A stretch of 64,000 nt of DNA from Anthostomella pinea (lineage: Eukaryota > Ascomycota > Sordariomycetes > Xylariales > Xylariaceae), in NCBI GenBank assembly GCA_963556695.1, contig CAUWAG010000003.1:5704001-5768000 (forward strand). The letters are read 5' to 3'. Both the position numbers and the translations under genes were made by a program. Position 1 is the stretch's first letter. The number at the start of each line of letters is the position of its first letter. Under the pieces are notes generated by a model. It saw only the letters and a program-made list of their open reading frames with translations. It was not told where the DNA came from and did not search any database. Shown here piece by piece: positions 34,795-47,793 of the stretch.

Positions 34795-36760
34795 ATGGAT
34801 CCTTACCCCAACATGGATCCCTCTTACGCCATGCCGGGCCACGACGAGAGCCTTCAAGGAACTCCTCTCACCGATACCCCTCTCCACCCGTCTCCGTATC
34901 CTCGGCAGCAACCCCAGATACCGCTGGTCTGCTCCATCTGCCCCAAGAACTCAAGTTTCTCCGACATCTCCCATCTATTGACCCACGTCAGCTCAAAGGG
35001 CCATCTGCACAACTACTTCCAATTGTCCATTTCTCGAGATATCGACGAAGACGCAGCTTTTTCCCTAACGGAATTCGATACATGGTTTGAGGAACATAAT
35101 ATCAACGCCTTGCTTCGAGTCAGAAAGACAGCAAGAGATCAGCGAGGTACCCGTCAGCATACTCGAGGCCAAACTCCGACAACCTATCGAGGCAGCGAAA
35201 GCTCCACTCGACGAGGCAATCGTGGTGGTCGAAACAATCGAGGCGGCCGAGCGCAAGCTGTCAGTCCCCCCCCACTCCACCTTTTCAGATCAATCTCATA
35301 CCGAGCCAACAAACCTCTAACTTTGGATTTACCACAGCGTTCACGAGGACTCATTTCTCGAGAACCAGACCCCGAAGAAGTTGACGAGATCAAGGACGAA
35401 TCCGAAGACGACAACGATATGGACTACGGACATTCCTACTCTGTCGGCCAAGCAAGCTACCCCTGGCAGACATTCGACGGCGTGATGTCTGCTGATCAAC
35501 AGATTGGCTACGTGGGCTCTGGCGCGGGCCATTTCGAAGGCGGCTACGTGGATGATGATGATTCTTCCAAGTACGGACGTTCAGAGGGTATCAGTCCGTT
35601 CCCGTCTGAAGATACTGTCGAGCCCGATATCGTGGATGAAACGGGCACCCTGGTCCTGAAGGGTCTGGTATTACCAGGTATGGCTGGCTTCGATGCTGCT
35701 ACTCGCGAAGCACGGAAGCAGCGAAATCAGCGAAAGCATCCGGTTGTCCTTCAGCGCCTTAAGATTTGCTCTGAGCAGATCGACAAGCGGGAAGAGGTCC
35801 TTAACCGCAATTTCGAACTCCAACGTGTTCGAGATGTCTACGACGAGCCATCGATTGATGGTAGTGCGGTAAGTTGGCCATCTACTGGATATTCCAGCCG
35901 GATATTGACCAAATCTTAGGACGAAGACGAGGTGAAGATTAAGAAATCGACGCGTCGAGGCCGAAAAGCCCCCAAGTCCGCGAAGAAGCCTCGGGCTGAT
36001 ACGACGTCGCATCGAGCTACACGCACTAACACTCGTGCTCCTCGGGCCTCTGCCCGCGCAACTCGTCACACCGCTCAACCAAGCGCACGAACGCATGTCC
36101 CCAGTGGCAGAGTAACGAGATCGGCTGCCAATCGCCAGGCTCAGATGCCGATACATGCTCATGGTCTACTATCAGAGACCGACATATTCGATGCTACGGG
36201 TCTGAACGGCGATGACGGTTGGCTGTCCCAAGACGACCTTGCCAACGACCCCTGGCTAACAAGTAACCTGCAGGACTCCTCAAATCTCCTCATGGACGTA
36301 GAGGACGACGGCAGTGAGTCTAATTGGTCTGATAACTAGGACTACGCACTCACTTTTAACTAGAAATGATAGCCTTCCAGGCCTTGCACTGAGACCAGGC
36401 AACCCAAACCTCGCGTTTGCATCGCCAATGTCGGGCCTCAGGAAAGCTTCCCCAGCGCAGTACACCGGCAAGGAGAACAGTCATCATGTACTAAAATCGC
36501 CATCATCTTCCTCTAACCCCTACTTGCAAACCGCGGGTGACCCGGTTGACAACAACAACTACAACCCCCTCTACGTCCAACCTCGAGATAGTCTCGGCTT
36601 CCGCGTGTATTCGCCTTACGACGAAGAAGCAAAGCCATCTACGACAGGGAGCTTCCACCCGATCAACACCCATACGGGTTTCGACTCCTTACACATGCCT
36701 GGTCAGAACAATGGTCCCTACCATCGAAGCCGGACTGGAGGCGACGATTACAATATCTAG
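34795..36760 (+). CDS. Low-complexity basic/acidic protein of unknown function
   Basis: Proposed exons: 34795-35259, 35338-35868, 35920-36313, 36381-36760, about 589 aa; the first intron (78 nt, GTCAGT donor, CTCTAAC branch, CCACAG) is in frame and could be retained, giving 615 aa. Seen: Pro-rich start, a possible zinc knuckle CSICPKNSSF...HLLTHVSSKGH, an RG/RGG-type basic stretch (RRGNRGGRNNRGGR), an acidic patch (EEVDEIKDESEDDNDMD), a conserved-looking block LKGLVLPGMAGFDAATREAR, a second basic region RRGRKAPKSAKKPRAD, and a Ser/Asn/Pro tail ending GGDDYNI. The CxxC..HxxxH segment suggests nucleic-acid contact; nuclear location is likely from basic clusters. No catalytic domain. Start may be further upstream. 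Confidence 0.65.
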
Positions 36761-38249
36761 GGATAACCAAGGTCGACTCGAGCTGCAGATGTAGAACCCC
36801 TTCACGAAGCACCAGCACCCATCAACACTTGATGGGACCTTACCCATACCGCAGGTGATATACCTTACCTGACCAGAGTCTCGGTAGGCCGTTCACTGTG
36901 AATCGTCTTGGCCATCACATCTTAACCTCGTCAGTTACAGGGCAACCAAGGTCACCTTTACGGCACGATCACCGACATAATCACAATGCCGCCGAGTTAT
37001 TCAGTTTCCATTCACCAATTTTCCTTCTTCTGGTGAGTGGACAGACAAATTTGCGATCTGGCTTCACAGATCGTACTCCCCTTTCTTACAGAAAGCGTGT
37101 CGTTCGGGGCGTATTTCCTAGTCATCTTCGAGCAAGATTGCGTCTTACAATAACTTTGAGACTGATGCGGTGCTTTCATTTGTTTTCCCAGCAGGTTGAT
37201 GACACGGCGATTCTTCCGCGGTGTCCCAATATCGCCGATTCCACTCACTTCATGACTTGAGCAACACGGCGACTTAGAGGGTTGCAATGAATTTCATCAG
37301 TTCTGCCTACTTCATCTCCATCAATCGGCGCATACACGGCCTTGTCACTATATACATCACATTTTCATCCGAATGCGACCTTGAACACCTCAATCGGGAC
37401 ACTCAACATCAGGTTCACCGTTGAATGCAATATTGCCACTCGACAAAGAACTCGAGCTGGTTCACCGTGATACTCTACCTGAATAGAGAAGCCAGTGCTT
37501 ATATATCAGCAAGGTTCGCTGGTCTTATAGCGGACGACAGTCGCGTTTACAAATTCGACAATTGGCGGTACACCTGAGATATTCGACATGCCCGAATTTC
37601 TTACAACCCCAAACACGTCACATGGTATATCGGGACAATGGTCTGATGACCGAATTAGATCCCGAAGCTTGGGAACCTGGCTCTTCTCATCCGGTCTCGA
37701 CGTTTCTCTCATGTTCGGATCATCTTCACTGATGAGACTCAACGGTGGGTTTTGCGGCCAGGGTGCCTAGTGTGGCGCGCCTCCCCCGATTATCCGCGCC
37801 CTCGGCTCTGAGCACAGCGTTGCAGATTTCTTGAAGCCAGACCGGCGAGAAGTAGGTTCCCCTGCTCCATCATGTGCCGTTGCCCGTGGTCGGGATGCTG
37901 ACTCGCTCACCAGATGAATCCGTTCGCACAGACCGCGATGGCTGTTCCCAACGGACCGTCCAGGTACACTCGAGATTGAGCAACGGGATCAGGATAATGG
38001 CACTCGACCAGGGTAGGTATGATGGTTGGTTTTCTTACTATCTGATTCCTTATGGATCACAGATTCTATGCTCTGGAAGGCAGACATCTTAGACATATTC
38101 GGCGGATAAACCCTCTGTTAGACGCACATCGACGCCAACATGTATATTACAGTATAGCTCTCATAACTAACTCGCGATGCCTTCCCATAAACAAAGTTCT
38201 TGTTCCTCGTGACTCGCAATTCGTGATATTTTACACCGGCTGAATATGT
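36761..38249. other. Intergenic, nothing recognised
   Basis: About 1.5 kb between the stop of the unknown gene and the stop of MSH3. Short open frames lack domains; it should hold both 3' UTRs. Confidence 0.5.
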
Positions 38250-41200
38250 TTACAGTTGCTCAATACTAGCTATGAGATGGTCCAGCTGATCAGGACCGTG
38301 TCCCAGTACATCCATCAGCAATCTCGCCGCGCCACCCAGCCTTCGTAGTTTCATCTCTTCCTCGAGCTCTCTTGACTTTTTCGAAGCCACGTCCAACACC
38401 TTGCGCGGGATGCGCGCCAGCCGCGCGACGTTGAGGCCGTAGGACCTGTGGGCCACGCCCTCGCCGACCTCGTATAGGAACGTGATCTCCTCATCCCCAT
38501 CTGTGTCTCTCTCGTCCTCGTCCCCTTCCCCTTCGTCTCCCGAGCGGCCATCATTCCCATTCCCTCCTATCAGTCGCCTCCGACCGGACTTGCCCCCTTC
38601 CCTCCGGGTGGCGGTGAAGCGCATGTGGACGTTGCGGCAGCGGCCCCCGCCGAGGCCGTCGGCGACGCGTGCGAGGCTCTGGTAGTGCGTGATGAAGAGG
38701 GTGAGGCAGTGGGATTGGTCGACGACGTGGTGGAGGACGGCGTGGGCGATGGCGGCGCCGTCGTGGGTGCTGGTGCCGCGGCCGAGCTCGTCGAGGACGA
38801 CGAGGGAGCGCGGGGTGGCGGCGCGCAGGATGCGGGCCGTCTCGGAGACCTCGACCATGAAGGTGGACTCGCCGGCGAAGAGGTTGTCGCGCGCGCCCAT
38901 GCGCGTGTGGATGGCGTCGGTCAAGGTTAGCTGGAGGGAGGTGGCGGGCACGAAGGAGCCTGTTTGGGCGAGGAGGACTAGGAGCGCTACCGCGCGCACG
39001 AAGGAGGACTTGCCGCCCATGTTGGGGCCCGTGATCAGGTGCGCGAGGGGCGCGGGGGAGGCGAGTGTCGTGGTGAAGGGGATGTAGGACGTGGTGAGGG
39101 TCTGCTCGGCGATGGGGTGGCGGCCGCCCTCGACGGCGATGGTGGGCGGGCTGTCGGAGGGCAGGAAGGTCGGTTTCGTGTAGCCCGGCAGCGCGGCGAC
39201 CTTGGAGAGCGAGAGCAGGCAGTCGAGCGTCGCGAGGGCCGAGACGGCGTCGCGAAGGGGCTGGTAGTCGGACGCGATGGAGTTCAGGAGCGCGACGAAG
39301 GCTGTGTCGCAGGCGGCTGAGAGGGCCTCCTTGTGCTGGTCGCGCTCCGAGACTAGGCGCACCACGTCGGGCGTGTGGAAGCGCGAGAGCTTCTTGGTGC
39401 CGCTGATCTTCATCCAGGATGCCGGCACGTGCTTCAGGTCTGTGTTGGGCACCTCGATCAGGTACTCGATGCCGGCGACTGTCACGTAGGTCACGGTGGA
39501 CTTCTTGGTCAGCTTCGAGGCGGCGTCTTTGCGGTGGGCGTCGAGTTCCTGCTCTACGCATGCGATGCCTAGCTTGTGATCGGTGATTTCATCCGTCTCC
39601 TCGTTTTCTCGAAAGAACGCATACTTGTCGTCCTTGCGCGCGGCGTCGGCGTTGATGCGGTCGAGGTACGAAAGTACGGTTGGTAGAATCCTGGGCAAGG
39701 AGGCGATGGCATTGCTGACGGCGGCCGCTTTGAAGCCTGTGTCGGCAGGTGACTTGACGCCGGCGTATTCGGTAGCTATTTTCTGAAGGGTCTGAAGCAC
39801 AGCTAGGAGTTCCGGCCGCGTACACTTGCCGTAGTAGATTCGAATGAGACTGCGTTCAAGGTCGGTCTTGGTGTTCCTCAGGAGGTGCTCGATTTGGTCA
39901 ACGTTGACGGTCGAGGTATTTTCGAGTAGTTCCTCCACTGCGGCCACTCGCTCCTCGAGACTGTCTTTGTCGAGTAACGGGCGGCCTATCCATTTACGGA
40001 GAAGCCGTTGACCGAACCTAGTCACGGTCTTGTCCACGGCCCAGAACAGACTGCCCTTCTCGGTGTGGTCAGTCTGGTTGCGATACACCTCCAGACTCTC
40101 CAACGTTGTACCATTGATAAGCATGTGCTGACGGGCACTAAACGATTGAAAGTACTTGGTAAGGTCGAATATGTGCTCGAGACCGTACTCTTCCAGATGG
40201 TTGATCATTGACGATAGACATATTGTGACCGGCTCCGGCAGTTTCAGCACCTTGTCCAAAAGGGCACTGGCTGTCTCGTCGCCCTCGTTACCTTTGAGTT
40301 TATTGGAATAAAATTGGGTAACGCGTGAATACGCTTCGGCCGCTATTGTCTTGGACTTGGGTATTTTCTCCACTCGACTTCTGTCACCGAAGACGTTTGT
40401 AGAGCTGCCTGACAGATGCTGCAACAGCTTGTCGGATGCTTTCGAGAGCTCGCCCACAATTAGAAATTCGCATGGTGAGATGTGCAGAAGTCGAGTCTCG
40501 ATCTCGCTCCGCATGAAGCCGTCCTCGAAGTTGTCGTATATAATGTCGCCAGTTGCGGGTTGTACTGCAATGATACCAACATCGACTCGCTCATCGGTGC
40601 CCCATCCTTTAGCTTTCGACTCAGTAATACATAGTAGATAACCGCCGGCTGGAGCACCTGAGTCCGGTTGCTGGTCGAGCTCTCCAATCTCATCGACATA
40701 TGTGCCTTTGGTGTAGACATTGGTAAGCTTTCTCGTGAAGGGTGCGTTCCTGTTGTCTCCAACTTTCTTCAATGCCGCAGTCTCGACCTGTCGTACGACT
40801 CCGACTTTATGGCCGGCTGCCACCAGTCGCTTCGCATGTACAGGCAGTCGGTGAACGGGGATACTCGCAGAGGCAAAGCGATCGAGGTGCGCCTCTGAGG
40901 GATGCTCGTCGAAGCGATATTTCCCCGGTATGCAGACGATGCTCAGCTCCTTGGCAGCTACGCGGGCGTCCTCGCCAAAGAACTTGAACTTGTAGCCGAC
41001 CTCGACGATCAATAGCGTATCCATGTGCTTCCTCTTGATGTCCAAGACCTGAATTTCCATGGGAGTAAGTTTCCCAGTCTTGGCCCCCTTTTTCTTTGTT
41101 TTGGCCGGCGGTTCTGGCTCTTCCTCGTCGCCATCTTCCCAATCCTCGTTCTCGGCGCCTTGTGTCTCGTCATCGCCTTGCCAGTTCCGCCGCTTAATCT

Positions 41201-41666
41201 GGGCTATGCTGTCGGGGCGGCCCAGCTTCTGGACGAACTTGCGATGCAGTTCCTCTTTCTTACTCTTTTCGAGCGCATCCTCTTTGTACCATTCCTCTGC
41301 AGCCACGGGCTCCCTGTCGTGCGAACTCGACTCGTCGTATCGGTATCGTTCTGTTCGGACGCCTGGCCTGCTGGGACTTGTTGGGGCAGGATCCGTCGCG
41401 GGCTTGCCGAAGAAGCTGCTCTGGCCATCGGGGAAACTCCCTTTCGACTTCTTCCTCAACGTTGTATCATTGCCATTGTCGGTGTCTTCGCCGAGTGGGC
41501 GTTTGCGGGAGCTCTCGAAGGAATCATTGGCATTGCCGGTGGGCGATTCGTCCTGGCTTTTATTCTGGGACCTCTGCAGACTTGCTGCTAGCCCATTGAC
41601 GGTTGCCTTTGGGGTGAAGAAGGAGGTCAACGACTGCTGCTTTTTCTGCTTTGCTGGGCCAGACAT
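38250..41666 (-). CDS. MSH3: DNA mismatch repair protein Msh3
   Basis: One uninterrupted exon, 1138 aa. Msh3 pairs with Msh2 (MutSbeta) to recognise insertion/deletion loops and certain recombination intermediates. Seen: a PCNA-binding PIP box QQSLTSFF at residues 10-17; an acidic/Lys-rich linker; mismatch-binding domain I starting [20 protein letters not shown] with [10 protein letters not shown]; connector, lever and clamp regions; and the ABC-type ATPase with Walker [10 protein letters not shown], Walker [14 protein letters not shown] and signature-region FITHYQSLA. Length is normal. Between the Walker region and the last ATPase strand there is a Lys/Arg then Glu/Asp-rich insertion (about 50 residues, with [18 protein letters not shown]) that is larger than I expect. 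Its G+C is high throughout. Confidence 0.97.
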   Translation of the reverse strand: MSGPAKQKKQQSLTSFFTPKATVNGLAASLQRSQNKSQDESPTGNANDSFESSRKRPLGEDTDNGNDTTLRKKSKGSFPDGQSSFFGKPATDPAPTSPSRPGVRTERYRYDESSSHDREPVAAEEWYKEDALEKSKKEELHRKFVQKLGRPDSIAQIKRRNWQGDDETQGAENEDWEDGDEEEPEPPAKTKKKGAKTGKLTPMEIQVLDIKRKHMDTLLIVEVGYKFKFFGEDARVAAKELSIVCIPGKYRFDEHPSEAHLDRFASASIPVHRLPVHAKRLVAAGHKVGVVRQVETAALKKVGDNRNAPFTRKLTNVYTKGTYVDEIGELDQQPDSGAPAGGYLLCITESKAKGWGTDERVDVGIIAVQPATGDIIYDNFEDGFMRSEIETRLLHISPCEFLIVGELSKASDKLLQHLSGSSTNVFGDRSRVEKIPKSKTIAAEAYSRVTQFYSNKLKGNEGDETASALLDKVLKLPEPVTICLSSMINHLEEYGLEHIFDLTKYFQSFSARQHMLINGTTLESLEVYRNQTDHTEKGSLFWAVDKTVTRFGQRLLRKWIGRPLLDKDSLEERVAAVEELLENTSTVNVDQIEHLLRNTKTDLERSLIRIYYGKCTRPELLAVLQTLQKIATEYAGVKSPADTGFKAAAVSNAIASLPRILPTVLSYLDRINADAARKDDKYAFFRENEETDEITDHKLGIACVEQELDAHRKDAASKLTKKSTVTYVTVAGIEYLIEVPNTDLKHVPASWMKISGTKKLSRFHTPDVVRLVSERDQHKEALSAACDTAFVALLNSIASDYQPLRDAVSALATLDCLLSLSKVAALPGYTKPTFLPSDSPPTIAVEGGRHPIAEQTLTTSYIPFTTTLASPAPLAHLITGPNMGGKSSFVRAVALLVLLAQTGSFVPATSLQLTLTDAIHTRMGARDNLFAGESTFMVEVSETARILRAATPRSLVVLDELGRGTSTHDGAAIAHAVLHHVVDQSHCLTLFITHYQSLARVADGLGGGRCRNVHMRFTATRREGGKSGRRRLIGGNGNDGRSGDEGEGDEDERDTDGDEEITFLYEVGEGVAHRSYGLNVARLARIPRKVLDVASKKSRELEEEMKLRRLGGAARLLMDVLGHGPDQLDHLIASIEQL

Positions 41667-42481
41667 GATGTTGTTGGATGCGTCGGCAATGCCGGTAGAG
41701 AGAAACGGTCCAGTCCCAGCGATGATCTAACCTTCCAATAGAGTCTTAGACGCGTCGTCGGCACCCACACGCGTTGAGTGTTCAGCACAGACCACCACCA
41801 CCCGTAGCCCCGGTAGCCCCGGCTCTTTCTGCCAGCCGCCTCCCTCACCGCCTCTGAATCACCATAAATAAGTGTCCTCCCTTCCTCTCTCTCTTCTGTT
41901 TCCTTTCCTTCTTCATACTTACCTTGGAACGAGGGGGGGAGCTCAGAATTCCCTCCCCTCAGGGCAGGAAGCCTGCATTGCACATCGCGGCGCTGATTGC
42001 CCTGTATTATCCTTCGGGATCGTACGTTCCGCAATTTTTGCTCTCATTCCCAAATCTCTTTTTCGTTGTGTGCGGTGCTTGTGCATCGCCACGAGGAAGA
42101 AGTCTCTCGTCTCCCGTCGTGGCTTCCAAGGTTGCCGGTTCTAGTTTGCACGTGCGTGTTGGGTTGCAGCAGTTTTGGAAGGCTGATCCTGGAGATCCCA
42201 CTCCACCATCATTACAACAACCAATTGACAACACCCGTACTCCCCTCACCTATCTAGGTATTCACGACGTTTCAATTAAGACAGCCGGCATTGCCTGAAC
42301 AAGTCTGACTTGGTTTCTGCAATCAATAGCTCGTTGATGTCCTCTCCCAGTCATAATTCACGTCTGCTGGGGAGCTCGAGGCTTGGGTAGATCTTGATTG
42401 CAAGAGACTGGCCAAGTTACGAGGCTAGAATCACGTCGCTACGGTGGACTTCAGCTTACATTCCAGAGTGACGGTGTGACC
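41667..42481. other. MSH3 upstream region / subtilisin 3' flank
   Basis: About 815 bp. It contains the MSH3 promoter and leader, with a polypyrimidine run (about 41876-41912), and the downstream flank of the protease gene. No gene seen. Confidence 0.5.
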
Positions 42482-43937
<1,456 letters not shown>

Positions 43938-46128
43938 CGGTGCCCTTGGAGTAACGAAAGAGTGTGTGAAGGTTGGTTCTTGGTGGCAGTGAACGACCGG
44001 AAGAAACGAGTGAAGGGTGTGAACGAGTGTGCGTATGAGCGTGTAAGTGCGAAAGCTGACCTGGGATGGTCGAGTCCTGTAGAAGCTAGGAGTTGGAGGT
44101 CGAGTCTTGCTTTTGTAAATTTGCTGTCATTGCTGACGATGTCTGACAGAATATCCCGTCCTCTACGAGTTGTGACGAAAGATTCAGACTTGGAATCACA
44201 GCATACTGCGTCGACTTCAGATTGTGACCATCTGCTTGTTCTAGTGACTCATCCATGCGGAGAATTTGCCATTCCAGGAGGCCATGTGGTCATGTTTGTT
44301 ACATTGGCCCGTCGCGACTGCATCCACACCATCCCGTACCACACATATTACACACGCTGAGAGATCATCTCAAGGGTCGAAGGTGTAAGTATGTGCAAAC
44401 AACCAGATGTTTGTGCTGTACGACTCGAAGCGGTGCTATGTCCCGACAATATTCCTGTACGCCAATGTCTCGACAGACGCAATCCACTTGAGTCACGCCA
44501 GCACGTGGCTCTGTACGGTCAGGTGCATCGTGACCGTTGTTTGATGATTCATTTCCGGATGACGTCTGGCCTCCGTCGAGGTAGTCAGAATCCATAGATA
44601 CGCAGCCTACTGCATCCAATTGGCTCTGCCCTGACCGCCCAAGAAGAGCGGTGGTTGTGCGTGTCGTCTCGAGTACAGCAATTGTCGTAGAGTCCCCATC
44701 CTAGAGTTGATGGTATCTTAGTTAGTGAAAGCAGTCATCGCGTGGACTCGGGCACAGCGTACGTGTACACGTATGCAGTTCAAGGGTGCCTTGACGTGGT
44801 CCCCTGAACACGACAGACTGAAGACTCACCAGGGCCAGGTCCGATGTATGGGTATGGACAGTTCGGGGGTACCTGCAGCGACTCTGCCACGTGCGAAGGT
44901 AACCAAGTCCCATACCCACCTCCTGTATCGGTGTATGTGTTTACATACCTCCTCGTTTCATCGTCCTCTCGCTGCGGGCGTCCGGTCGGTACATTTGCAC
45001 AGGACTTCCTGACGTTTCGCAGCATTGTCGGAGGTACCTTGTGTTGTGGAATTCCTGGGGTTTGGTCGTACACATGTACTACCTTCATGTACTTCCTTCT
45101 GTGCGAGCGCCCCAGCCTGGGTATCACGAAAGCGACAATATCGGGGTACAACAACACACCCTAGAGCTGCGTATTTGAATATTCGGTCCTCAGCAACTCC
45201 TTGCTCTCAATTTGCCTTTTGACCACCAGCAACATGGCGGTGACTGGATCCTTGAGCGGGTAGAATTCAGCATAAGCCATGACCGTCAGCCACGTGCCAA
45301 GCCGCCACCGACGGTAATTCAGCGCAGCAAAGCAGACTAAGGTTAGCAGGTGAGTACTTATGGCAGTTTAGTCAAGAACTCCCTCAGCAAAGCAGCGGTA
45401 ACTAACGACGGGGACTTATATCCTAACACTCACTCTGGCTCAGTCAAATGAGCCAGCTTTAAATTGCTTTTTGGCGTCCTAGAGTTCCACTACTTTCTCA
45501 CCTCGAGGTCTGCTGTTCAGTTGTGGCTGTGAGCTTTGCCTCAGTTCCCCCTTTCCCCCACCTTTGCGCGAGTTATTTCTTGTAATCTTGTTCCACCCTC
45601 CAGAAAGCTTATTTTTTGATCAAAAGTTTACAACTTTTTTTGGGCTTGTTTTTTTGGTCGGTCTTCACTTTGAGGTTTGAAGACGAATCGTTCATGCATT
45701 CCTGATCATGGCCATGATAGTTTCATTTCAGCTGTTAAAGACCTTCTTCTCAATCCCATCTTGAAAAGTTCACAGCCTGTCAGTTAGCTGGAACTCTGCA
45801 CTATGGAGGAGGATTTGTGCCTGTTTGAAAGGCGCAGTCTCTCCAATAGGAACACGAAGTTAAAAAACTCTCCCCTTTCTCCGTGGCTTTCCTTCAAACT
45901 CAAACCATGGATCGCAAAGTCTATTTCTCGTTGGTCTCGGAGAAAGCCATTGATTGCGATATTTAAGGTCCTGAAGATGTTCTTCTCAGTCCAATTCCAT
46001 CTCTTTCGACTAACTTTCCACATCTTTTCTGGAATCGCATATGAGTCTCTCGCCACACTGAACATCACAATACTCATTGTTCAATAGATATCCGCGCCCT
46101 CCGTCGCCGACATCTCCATATCGTCATC
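43938..46128. other. Intergenic between divergent protease and MYND genes
   Basis: About 2.2 kb holding both promoters. Several 90-130-codon frames exist but none has a domain. An open frame at 45803-46087 immediately precedes the MYND gene and probably reflects leader or intron sequence. Confidence 0.45.
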
Positions 46129-47232
46129 ATGTCTCTCCAACTTCAACTTCACGCCGAGCACTGCCGCTACTGTGGCACGAGAGATGACTTGACGCCCTGC
46201 TTGCGTTGCAAGCACGTCCACTTTTGCAAGCATCATCGTGGCTCCAAAGACCACAAAGTCGAGTGTTCTCGGCTATTCAACGGGTATCAGCAATTTATCG
46301 CCTTCGAGGCGATGCAACCCCTTAATCATCAAGGCGTCAAGGAATGGTCAATTCCGTTTGCCGCACTCCCAGAGGCTTCGAAATCCAGCTACATGGCTCA
46401 CTGTCTCAACTATGCAACAAATCTCCTGCAGATCGACCAAGTACAACGCCAAGAGCTCGCGTTGGCGCTCCTCTCACGAGTGTGCAGCCAGCCAGACGGC
46501 CCCGAGCGACCGAGGAAGATTGGACGACTTGCAGCACGCATGCCGTGCCTGCTGCTGCGGCTGGGCAAAGACCAGGAATGCTACCACTTCTGCAAGTGGT
46601 GGAACACGCCCTCCACAAACTGGAGATCGAAGCAAGTGGCAGAGCTTTGGAACGAACCACCCGCCGATAGGCTTGAGTCTGTCGATTTCATGCTCGTCCA
46701 ATGCTCCCGGGGCTATCTCGCGGAACTAGAGGCGCTCCGGTTAGCAGGCTGCGATATAGCTTACTACGCGTGCATCATCTTGGTCAAGATCCGCATCCTG
46801 GTCAAACTCGATAAGTTCGGGGCTGTGGACACACTGATGCCGAAGTACGCGACCCCCCAGGAGATCGCCGACATGATCAAGAACGAGATTCTAGACGACG
46901 ACTCGATCCCCAATCGGCACCGGCTCTGGCCGCGAGAGGCATACACGACGCACATCGCGAATCTCAACTTGCAGATTCGACAGCTAGTCGAGGGAGTCAG
47001 CCGCTGCTTGCCCCATTTCTGGCCCGAGTTGCTGCGCATGGCGGACAGCCGCGATCCGATCACCTTACAGCAAGAGAAAAGCCAGAACGGTACGTGGGGC
47101 ATTTCTGGAGGCTCCAGGGCCCTAAAACATACCTTTAGGGTGTGGCAGGAGACGCCTGGGGCTATCGAGATGGTTCGCAAGATCGTGTCAGCGCAACGAT
47201 GCGAGCTCAAGGCAGTTGCAGGGGATTCTTAA
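46129..47232 (+). CDS. MYND-type zinc-finger protein
   Basis: Single exon, 367 aa. The N-terminus (residues 12-46) has a MYND-like cysteine/histidine array: CRYC, then CLRC, then HFCKHH and HKVEC, spaced CxxC...CxxC...C...H...C. MYND modules bind Pro-rich peptides and mediate protein contacts. The remainder is helical with repeated Leu-rich segments (YMAHCLNYATNLLQIDQVQR, YYACIILVKIRILVKLDKFG) but no SET or other enzyme domain. Many such MYND-plus-helical proteins are expanded in filamentous fungi with unknown roles. The ATG chosen is the first in frame and sits just before the finger, after an in-frame-free leader. Its C-terminus may extend through an undetected intron, but the frame ends cleanly. 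Confidence 0.75.
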   Translation: MSLQLQLHAEHCRYCGTRDDLTPCLRCKHVHFCKHHRGSKDHKVECSRLFNGYQQFIAFEAMQPLNHQGVKEWSIPFAALPEASKSSYMAHCLNYATNLLQIDQVQRQELALALLSRVCSQPDGPERPRKIGRLAARMPCLLLRLGKDQECYHFCKWWNTPSTNWRSKQVAELWNEPPADRLESVDFMLVQCSRGYLAELEALRLAGCDIAYYACIILVKIRILVKLDKFGAVDTLMPKYATPQEIADMIKNEILDDDSIPNRHRLWPREAYTTHIANLNLQIRQLVEGVSRCLPHFWPELLRMADSRDPITLQQEKSQNGTWGISGGSRALKHTFRVWQETPGAIEMVRKIVSAQRCELKAVAGDS

Positions 47233-47793
47233 GCAGCAGAACGTACGAATGGGTATACCGTATGCAGCTAATATAATAACCGCGCAGACCTTACTTCGAA
47301 GTCATTATCACTACAGCGTATACTATGTCGCTTTTTTCTTTAACACCTCGTGGACTCCTTGCAAATATGACGCCTGGGACCACACTTCATTCAGCGTGGA
47401 CCTTTTTTCGTTGCTGTTTTTCCTTTTCGCTTCTGCGGGGTACCATTGCGATACTTGGGTCTCTTTTGATACTCATTTGGATCTCCCCACTTGCCAATGT
47501 ATATGTTATGCGAGGAGCCGTGGCGTATGTGACGGTCATAACGTTAGAGCCTGTGTGGCATTGAAGAGACGGGTTCACCTTTCCCTGTCAATCAGGGCGC
47601 GGGAGCGATGTAGATGTGCACGAACGTGTTCCATTGTTCGCTTCCATGCTTGCGACACCGCGTTTTAGACGCCACGCTTCACGAAAGGCTGGTGCTGCTA
47701 TACCAAAAACGAAAACTCCATAACCAGTCTATATATGACGCCGACGGCCAACTATCTTACAACTCCCAGACCCTTCGCCAAGTGCAGCTAGAG
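47233..47793. other. Convergent 3' flanks of MYND and SurE genes
   Basis: About 560 bp between two facing stop codons, with no coding signature. Confidence 0.55.

Noticed and set aside
38551..39561. 336-codon reverse ORF within MSH3
   Set aside because: Frame shadow of the high-G+C MSH3 coding strand; Arg/Pro/His-rich with no family resemblance.
45803..46087. 94-codon ORF before the MYND gene
   Set aside because: Hydrophobic/basic mixture without a domain; ends just before the MYND start and is best seen as leader sequence.
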